NCBI GenBank assembly: GCA_937873555.1
Contig: CALMWN010000430.1
Span: 1-11,640, forward strand
Reading direction: 5' to 3'
Source of the DNA: an uncultured Clostridia bacterium
GTDB lineage: Bacteria; Bacillota; Clostridia; Acetivibrionales; CALMWN01
Length of the DNA: 11,640 nt
Positions 6,387-11,640 of this stretch are shown here, piece after piece. The translations under genes and the position numbers were made by a program. The notes beneath the pieces are model-generated. The model had not been told where the DNA came from and made no database searches. It worked only from the letters and a program-made list of their open reading frames with translations. How positions within the stretch are numbered: the first letter of the stretch is position 1; every line of letters starts with the position of its first letter.

Positions 6387-7446
6387 CACGTATATCACTG
6401 CAAAAGTTCTTCTGGATGACCTCGGAGTGGACTACACGATACCTCCTTTCAATAATAAAAAGGGCCTGGAACTGGGAACCAAATATGCACCCGAATCAGC
6501 ATGCCTACCACTTAAAATCAATATAGGCAATTACATTCAGGCCTATGAACAGGGTGCAGACACTATACTGATTACAGGCGGCTGCGGGCCATGCAGATTC
6601 GGCTATTACTGCGAGATGCACAGAAGCATTTTAAGGGACATCGGATATGAAATGGACGTTATCGCATTGGAACTGCCCAATGGTGACTTCAGGGAATTCA
6701 TAAGGCGCATAAGGAAGCTGGCAGGGGGTTTTGACCTTGTAAAACTGATACGGGCAATGAAAAATGCCACTCAGATTGCAAAGCGGGTTGATGATATGGA
6801 AAAACTCTGCTTTAAAATCAGACCGAGAGAGGTAAGCAAAGGTTCAACCGACAGGATATACAAGGGTTTTCAATTGAAGGCGCAAAACTGTACCGGGTCT
6901 TGTGAAATGAAAAAACTTATACAGGAGACATGGGATGAGCTGCTTGAAGTAGAAACCGACAAACATTTCAAACCCATGAAGGTTGGTATAGTTGGCGAAA
7001 TATATACCACAATAGATTCAAATACCAATTTCCATATAGAATCAATCCTCGGGAATATGGGCATCGAAGTTGACAGAGAGGTAACCGTAAGCGGATGGAT
7101 TATTGAACATATGCTGAAAAACGCTCTTCACCTGCCGCGGGACCTAAGGTATGTTGAAGCGGCAAAGCCCTATCTTGGGACAATGATAGGCGGCCATGCC
7201 CAGGAGACTATCGGCAATACCGTCCTTTATGCAAAGGATGGCTATAATGGTATCATACAAATCTATCCGCTCACCTGTATGCCTGAAATTGTGGCTGATA
7301 GCATACTTCCGGCTGTTCAGAGGGATATGGACATCCCTATATTGACATTGATTCTGGATGAAATGACCGGCGAGGCCGGGTATTTGACAAGAGTGGAGGC
7401 TTTTGTCGATTTATTGAACAAAAGAAGGGGGATGACTGTTATTTGA
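6358..7446 (+). CDS. 2-hydroxyacyl-CoA dehydratase-like protein, subunit B
   Basis: This 362-residue paralogue-like partner of the preceding gene has matching landmarks: ESACLPLKI (46-54, Cys49), GGCGPCRFGYYCE (74-86, Cys76, Cys79, Cys85), Cys178 and Cys182 in NCTGSCE, IYPLTCMPEI (302-311, Cys307) and LDEMTGEAGYLTRVEAFVD (333-351). The Cys-rich GGCGPCRxGYY block fits an iron-sulfur protein of the HgdB/BcrB superfamily. GGAGG at 6346-6350, inside the upstream gene, sets the ATG at 6358. Both proteins share the ending D-E-x-x-G-E-A-G-x-x-T-R-x-E-A-F-V-D, so they probably arose by duplication and form a two-subunit enzyme. An activase with the ASKHA fold (GIDxGSTT-like motif) is not encoded in the window. 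The reaction is unknown; dehydration of a 2-hydroxyacyl-CoA or another ATP-driven reduction are both possible. Confidence 0.75.
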   Translation: MKLTFPHMGNTYITAKVLLDDLGVDYTIPPFNNKKGLELGTKYAPESACLPLKINIGNYIQAYEQGADTILITGGCGPCRFGYYCEMHRSILRDIGYEMDVIALELPNGDFREFIRRIRKLAGGFDLVKLIRAMKNATQIAKRVDDMEKLCFKIRPREVSKGSTDRIYKGFQLKAQNCTGSCEMKKLIQETWDELLEVETDKHFKPMKVGIVGEIYTTIDSNTNFHIESILGNMGIEVDREVTVSGWIIEHMLKNALHLPRDLRYVEAAKPYLGTMIGGHAQETIGNTVLYAKDGYNGIIQIYPLTCMPEIVADSILPAVQRDMDIPILTLILDEMTGEAGYLTRVEAFVDLLNKRRGMTVI

Positions 7447-7553
7447 AAAAAGGCGGGAGCAATCCGGCAGCATCCGCAGAATATTACCTTGGTTTTGGAG
7501 TAGTCAATAACGATTACAAGGCAAGGAGTCTTTATGAATCAATACTATGTTGA
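7443..7553 (+). CDS. possible 36-codon ORF coupled to both neighbours (uncertain)
   Basis: A TTG at 7443, preceded by GAAGGGGGG at about 7424-7431, opens a 36-codon frame that bridges the gap between the two flanking genes and stops at 7551-7553, inside the EndoQ-like gene. The product begins LKKGGSNPAASAEYYLGFG and looks protein-like in composition. It overlaps the end of the upstream gene by 4 nt. It may be a small protein, a coupling leader or the remnant of a deleted gene. I do not recognise it. Confidence 0.3.
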   Translation: MKKGGSNPAASAEYYLGFGVVNNDYKARSLYESILC

Positions 7554-8712
7554 CCTTCATGTGCATATCGGGCGCTCCAGTGGCGGCAGGGAAATCAAGA
7601 AGGCAACTGCCAACAATCTGACCTTCGAAAATATAGCTCATGAATCCTATTACAGAAAGGGTATTGATGTGATAGGGGTTGTTGACTGCATTTCACCCTA
7701 TGTACTGGAAGACATTGACGCACTTGTCGATAGAGGCGAAGTGGTAGAAAAAAAGGGAGGCGGGATGGCTTACAGGGAAGGACAGACCCTTATCCTTGGT
7801 GCGGAAATAGAAACCCATGAACTGATGGGCTGCAGCGCCCACTCACTTTGCTTTTTTCCGACATTAAAGCAGGTCAGGGATTTTTCCGGGGAGATGAGCA
7901 AACATATCAGGAACATAAGGCTCCTAAGCTCTATTAGCAGGCTGACAGGCCAGGAATTGTTCAGGGTAGTTGACGCTTTTGGAGGAGTATACATACCTGC
8001 ACATGCCTTTACACCCCATAAAAGCTTTTATGGCAACTGCTGTGATTCGCTGCACGATATTTTCGATGCAGAATCCTTTGATAAAATACCCTCGGTAGAG
8101 CTGGGACTTAGTGCTGATTCAATGATGGCTAGCCAGCTTGGCGAACTGGACGGGAAAAGCTTTATCAGCAATTCGGACGCGCACTCCCTTCCCAAGATGG
8201 GCAGGGAATATAATATATTCTCGATGGAAGAAGCAACCTATGACGAAATATTGAAAGCCCTGTGCAATATTGGTGGCAGAAGAGTTGTGTGCAATTACGG
8301 CCTGAATCCGATGCTCGGCAAGTACCACCGAAGCTACTGTGAAACCTGTGACAGATTGCTGGAAGGAACTCCTCCTGTCGTTGAATGCCCTGTCTCGGCT
8401 AAACATCCTGTAGTTGTGGGAGTGCGGGACAGACTTGAGATTATAAAGGACCGGAATGAACCTGATATGAATGGGAGAGCACCGTACAACTACCAGATTC
8501 CTCTTGAGTTTCTTCCAAAAGTAGGACCTAAAACAGTAGCCAAACTCATAGAGCATTTTGGTACCGAGATGAATATACTGCACAAAGCTACCCTGGAGGA
8601 ATTATCAAAGGTTGTAAAGGAGGATGTTGCCAGGAATATCATACTGGCAAGGGAAGGCAACCTGGGAATTGAAGCGGGTGGAGGAGGGATATACGGAAGA
8701 ATAGAGGGCTAA
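7534..8712 (+). CDS. endonuclease Q-like PHP-domain protein with helix-hairpin-helix
   Basis: This 392-residue protein has the architecture of EndoQ, which nicks DNA 5' of deaminated bases (hypoxanthine, uracil, xanthine) in archaea and some bacteria. The N-terminal PHP metallohydrolase domain shows DLHVHIG (7-13; His9, His11), Asp51, GAEIETHE (89-96; Glu91), SAHS (101-104; His103), PAHAFTPH (155-162) and NSDAHSLPKMG (213-223; Asp215, His217). A zinc-finger segment follows (CETC at 269-272, then ECP with Cys285), then a helix-hairpin-helix (FLPKVGPKTVAKLIEHFG, 326-343). The expected fourth zinc ligand is Ser288 rather than Cys. AAGGAG at 7523-7528 is 5 nt before the ATG. The shared strand and short gap suggest cotranscription with the dehydratase-like pair, but no functional link is evident. 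Confidence 0.8.
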   Translation: MNQYYVDLHVHIGRSSGGREIKKATANNLTFENIAHESYYRKGIDVIGVVDCISPYVLEDIDALVDRGEVVEKKGGGMAYREGQTLILGAEIETHELMGCSAHSLCFFPTLKQVRDFSGEMSKHIRNIRLLSSISRLTGQELFRVVDAFGGVYIPAHAFTPHKSFYGNCCDSLHDIFDAESFDKIPSVELGLSADSMMASQLGELDGKSFISNSDAHSLPKMGREYNIFSMEEATYDEILKALCNIGGRRVVCNYGLNPMLGKYHRSYCETCDRLLEGTPPVVECPVSAKHPVVVGVRDRLEIIKDRNEPDMNGRAPYNYQIPLEFLPKVGPKTVAKLIEHFGTEMNILHKATLEELSKVVKEDVARNIILAREGNLGIEAGGGGIYGRIEG

Positions 8713-8894
8713 GCTAACCCTCACCCTCAGTCCCTCTCCCGCATCAGGCTATGCATTACCCACAAGTCATAGACGCTTAGGGATGTAAGGGTTTGGTGTT
8801 TCATAATAATTTCCATGAAGCTTTCAACCCTTTTCCAACGATGTGGGTAATGCGCAGCAATGGTGGGAGAAGGGCCGGGGATGAGGGTTGAGCT
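8712..8894. repeat. imperfect long inverted-repeat element (MITE-like) between convergent genes
   Basis: The whole gap between the EndoQ-like stop and glgP folds into one hairpin. The left arm (8712-8764) starts AGCTAACCCTCACCC and ends GCATTACCCACA. The right arm (8842-8894) is its imperfect reverse complement, ending GATGAGGGTTGAGCT, with a perfect 12-bp match of 8753-8764 to 8842-8853. The centre has a second nested stem, AAGGGTT (8787-8793) with AACCCTT (8826-8832), and TTCAT (8800-8804) with ATGAA (8815-8819). It encodes nothing. It may be a non-autonomous transposable element, and it could also terminate transcription from both sides. Confidence 0.7.
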
Positions 8895-8898
8895 CATT

Positions 8899-11463
8899 TT
8901 ACTGTACTATCCACTTTATAAGTCCCATTTCGAACTTGTTTATCAGGTTGGGGTTGTAAGGTATTACCCTGAATGTGTACCCGTACTCTCCGCCCTCGAT
9001 GAGCCTGATGTTTGCCGTGTACCTGTAAGCTCCGTCATCAAGCTTTTCTGTCACGCTCATTTCTGCTGTTTCCGGATTGTCTATAACGTTGTTCATCAGG
9101 ATGCCGTAATACAGTTCAACTTTCACATGAGAAGGGTCAATTCCGCCGAGGTTTACAACTGCATTCAGAGAAATGCCGTTGCCTGATACCGACTTCTGCT
9201 CTTTTAACTTATTCAGGGTTTTTTCTGCCGATATCTGTACCTGCTGCCAATTCCTTTCGATACCAGACTTCCAATCGGCCAATTCCCTGGCCAGACTGAA
9301 GTCCGTAGTAAATATCCTTTCCATTCTTTCCATGGCCGGAACATACATGATATTGTTATATTCCTGTACCATCCTATGGGTGCTGTACTGGGGAGAAATA
9401 GATTTTATCGATTCCTTCATTATTCTAATCCATCCCAGCGGCAGCCCTTTTTCATTTCTTTCGTAGAACAGAGGCACTATCTGATTTTCCAATATGTCAT
9501 ATATTGAGTCGCTGTCGGCGTTATCCTGGTTGTACTCATTATCGTAGTAGGTATCATCCCCGATGGACCAACCGTTTTTGCCGTTATAGCCCTCGCACCA
9601 CCAGCCGTCAAGTATGCTGAAGTTGATTATTCCGTTTATGCATACCTTTTGACCGCTGGTTCCGCTGGCTTCAAGCGGCCTTCTCGGATTATTCAGCCAT
9701 ATGTCGACACCCTGCACCATATTGCGGGCCAGAGTCATATTATAGTTTTCCACCAGTACTACCTTGCCTTTGAAGCCTTCCTGCCTTGCAACGGCATTGA
9801 TATGGTTGATGATTTCGTGTGCCGGCCTGTCTGCGGGGTGTGCTTTACCTGCAAAAATTATCTGGACAGGCATTTTGTCATTATTAAGGATATTCTGTAT
9901 GCGTGCTGCATTCCTGAAAATCAGGTCGGCTCTTTTGTATGTGGCAAATCTGCGGGCAAAGCCTATTGTCAGTGCATTTGGGTCAAGTACGCTGTCTGCT
10001 TCCCGGACACTCTCCAGGGATTCGCCATTGGCAATCCTTTGATCTTTGAGTCGGGCCCGTACAAAATCTATCATTTTGGATTTCAGGGCGCAGTGTGTTT
10101 CCCAAAGCTCTTCATCAGGTATCATATTTACTTTTTCCCACTTTTCACCGTCATAGAGCTTTTCTTCCCAATCGCTGTCCAGATATCTGTCATAAATATG
10201 CTTAATGCTGGGAGAAAGCCAGGTAAGAGTATGGATGCCGTTTGTTATATGAGTTATGGGGACTTCCTCCTCAGGAACTCCGGGCCATACATTGTTGAAT
10301 ATATTGCGTGAAACTGCACCGTGCAGTTCACTGACACCGTTCTTTCTTCCTGCAAGGGTCAATGCAAGTACTGTCATGTTGAAGTTTTGAAGATCTCCGA
10401 TTTTCAACCCGAGATCCAGGAATTCATGACGGCTGATTCCCAATGAACTCCAGTAGCTGCCGAAGTACCTGTCGATCATCTGCAGAGGGAATACATCATT
10501 GCCTGCCGGTACAGGTGTATGAGTGGTAAATATGGCACAAGATGCCACCACTTCCTTTGCCTCACTGAATTGGAGCCCCTTTTCCTGTACCAGCTTGCGG
10601 ATCAGCTCAAGGCCCATAAAGGCCGAGTGGCCTTCATTCATATGATATACGGTAGCATTTATTCCAAGCGCATCAAGAACCCTTATACCTCCTATGCCGA
10701 GGAAGATTTCCTGTTGGATCCTTGTTTCCTGGTCGCCGCCGTATAATCTTGCAGTGAGCGCCCTGTCGGACTGATTGTTTTGTTCCACATCCGTATCCAT
10801 AAGATAAACGGTAACACGTCCAACCTTAATCTGCCATATTTTTGCATGAATGACCCTGCCGGGGAACTCTATACTGATATATACTTCCTCTCCTCTATTG
10901 TTAAGAGCCGGTTTGATGGGGAGGTTTGATACATTCAGGTTGTTAAACACGGTCTCCTGCCAGCCGTCACTGTTTATACGCTGGCTGAAGTATCCCTGCT
11001 TGTAAAACAGGCCTATTGCAGTGAAGGGAATGCCCAGGTCGCTGGCAGACTTGCAGTGGTCTCCCGATAATATTCCCAATCCGCCGGAATACACAGGAAG
11101 GACTTCGTTCAGGCCGTACTCTGCCGAAAAATATGCCACCATATTGTGCTTCATGCAGGGAAAATTCCGGCTGAACCAGGTATCTGTGTTCTGCAGATAT
11201 GCATCGAATTTCTCGGCCACTGCCTCATATCTATGCATAAAATCTGCATCTTGCAGCTTTTGTTCAAGTTTTTTCTGGCTCACTTCCCTTAGGAAGCGTA
11301 CAGGATTTTTGCCCAGCCTTTCCCACAGAGGCAGGTCAATTTCCCTGTAAAGGTCAATTGCTTCTGAGTTCCAGGACCACCACAAATTATATGCAATGTC
11401 ATTCAATCTTGATAGCTTTTCCGGTATTACCGCTTCTACTGTTATCTTTCCTAAAAGGTACAT
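8899..11463 (-). CDS. glgP: alpha-glucan phosphorylase
   Basis: This 854-residue cytoplasmic enzyme releases glucose 1-phosphate from glycogen or maltodextrin by phosphorolysis. The N-terminal about 110 residues (YNLWWSWNSEAIDLYR at 25-40) match the DUF3417 region found on the shorter, bacterial-archaeal phosphorylase branch (GT35). Catalytic-domain blocks are SAEYGLNEVLPVYSGGLG (113-130), HMNEGHSAF (274-282), THTPVPAGND (314-323), THITNGIHTLTW (404-415), GFARRFATYKR (501-511), and EASGTSGQK (598-606) with Lys606 as the pyridoxal-phosphate lysine. The start at 11463 is preferred because GGAGGG lies just upstream; an in-frame ATG at 11490 has no ribosome binding site. It probably feeds the pfp/fba route. 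A palindrome upstream suggests regulation. Confidence 0.93.
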   Translation of the reverse strand: MYLLGKITVEAVIPEKLSRLNDIAYNLWWSWNSEAIDLYREIDLPLWERLGKNPVRFLREVSQKKLEQKLQDADFMHRYEAVAEKFDAYLQNTDTWFSRNFPCMKHNMVAYFSAEYGLNEVLPVYSGGLGILSGDHCKSASDLGIPFTAIGLFYKQGYFSQRINSDGWQETVFNNLNVSNLPIKPALNNRGEEVYISIEFPGRVIHAKIWQIKVGRVTVYLMDTDVEQNNQSDRALTARLYGGDQETRIQQEIFLGIGGIRVLDALGINATVYHMNEGHSAFMGLELIRKLVQEKGLQFSEAKEVVASCAIFTTHTPVPAGNDVFPLQMIDRYFGSYWSSLGISRHEFLDLGLKIGDLQNFNMTVLALTLAGRKNGVSELHGAVSRNIFNNVWPGVPEEEVPITHITNGIHTLTWLSPSIKHIYDRYLDSDWEEKLYDGEKWEKVNMIPDEELWETHCALKSKMIDFVRARLKDQRIANGESLESVREADSVLDPNALTIGFARRFATYKRADLIFRNAARIQNILNNDKMPVQIIFAGKAHPADRPAHEIINHINAVARQEGFKGKVVLVENYNMTLARNMVQGVDIWLNNPRRPLEASGTSGQKVCINGIINFSILDGWWCEGYNGKNGWSIGDDTYYDNEYNQDNADSDSIYDILENQIVPLFYERNEKGLPLGWIRIMKESIKSISPQYSTHRMVQEYNNIMYVPAMERMERIFTTDFSLARELADWKSGIERNWQQVQISAEKTLNKLKEQKSVSGNGISLNAVVNLGGIDPSHVKVELYYGILMNNVIDNPETAEMSVTEKLDDGAYRYTANIRLIEGGEYGYTFRVIPYNPNLINKFEMGLIKWIVQ

Positions 11464-11512
11464 ATTCACCCTCCAATTAATGAGCCGCATCGACTGTAAA
11501 CTGGTTAACTAT

Positions 11513-11546
11513 ATAATTTGAATTAAGTTTTTAGAATTCAAATTAT
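11513..11546. promoter_or_regulatory. 12-bp-arm palindrome at the glgP promoter, candidate operator
   Basis: ATAATTTGAATT at 11513-11524 and AATTCAAATTAT at 11535-11546 are exact reverse complements, separated by 10 nt. The block lies 50-83 nt before the glgP ATG. On the minus strand it contains TTGAAT, with TTATAT/TATAGT about 19-22 nt further on, so it overlaps any likely promoter. A dimeric repressor site is a reasonable reading. The AT-rich arms and lack of a T-run argue against a terminator. Confidence 0.5.
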
Positions 11547-11561
11547 TTTCCTTGCTTGATA

Positions 11562-11640
11562 AGATGAAGAAAATACAGTAATTTGTCATTTCATGTCCGG
11601 CTTCTGGGACATGAAATTGTATTGAATATTTTCTTCATCT
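11562..11640. repeat. hairpin repeat element reaching the window edge
   Basis: The outer arms AGATGAAGAAAATA (11562-11575) and TATTTTCTTCATCT (11627-11640) are exact inverse copies of 14 bp. The inner arms ATTTCATGTCC (11588-11598) and GGACATGAAAT (11607-11617) pair over 11 bp around the loop GGCTTCTG, with unpaired bases between the two stems. The right arm is the copy related to 2106-2134. Its TTGAAT at 11622-11627 points outward to the right. The element may continue past the window. Confidence 0.75.

Noticed and set aside
9649..10311. 220-codon plus-strand frame inside glgP
   Set aside because: It lies opposite the conserved catalytic part of the phosphorylase and its composition is that of antisense translation.
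11464..11490. glgP start at the ATG at 11490
   Set aside because: There is no ribosome binding site in front of it; GGAGGG immediately precedes the internal ATG at 11463, which gives the usual family N-terminus.

Overview
The window looks like chromosomal DNA of an anaerobic Firmicute of class Clostridia. The signs are strong AGGAGG-type ribosome binding sites, AT-rich spacers, a pyrophosphate-type phosphofructokinase, a 2-hydroxyacyl-CoA-dehydratase-like gene pair and a Cys-type sulfatase that needs an anaerobic maturase. Phosphofructokinase, class II aldolase and an alpha-glucan phosphorylase close together recall cellulolytic cluster III clostridia (Acetivibrio/Ruminiclostridium-like). That is an inference from gene content, not a database match. 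No rRNA, tRNA, CRISPR array, phage gene or intact transposase is visible.

Layout. Bases 1-216 hold no gene, but contain a degenerate repeat and a good sigma-A promoter. A formylglycine-type sulfatase (217-1569, +) follows. Next is about 670 bases without a convincing gene (1570-2239), holding several hairpins and a second repeat copy with a promoter at its edge. A small coiled-coil/zinc-ribbon protein (2240-2599, +) converges on PPi-dependent phosphofructokinase (2650-3897, -) across a shared terminator. Phosphofructokinase and class II fructose-bisphosphate aldolase (4253-5182, +) diverge from a 355-bp promoter region, and the aldolase ends in a very strong terminator. A co-directional block follows: two genes of the HgdB/DUF2229 iron-sulfur family overlapping by 29 nt (5394-7446), a possible 36-codon ORF (7443-7553) and an endonuclease-Q-like PHP/helix-hairpin-helix protein (7534-8712). 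That block converges on alpha-glucan phosphorylase (8899-11463, -), with a 183-bp imperfect inverted-repeat element filling the gap. Upstream of the phosphorylase are a 12-bp-arm palindrome and, at the window edge, a long hairpin repeat related to the copy near 2100.

How the genes fit together. The metabolic core is glycan catabolism and glycolysis. GlgP releases glucose-1-phosphate from alpha-glucan. PPi-PFK makes fructose-1,6-bisphosphate at the expense of PPi. Aldolase splits it. The sulfatase may desulfate an exogenous or host glycan. The HgdB/DUF2229 pair has no activase partner in the window and its substrate is unknown. The EndoQ-like protein suggests repair of deaminated bases and is probably only a transcriptional neighbour.

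The points most worth checking are the dispersed repeat whose right end supplies a -35 box to neighbouring genes, the orphan dehydratase-like pair, the altered zinc finger of the EndoQ-like protein, and the palindrome at the glgP promoter.
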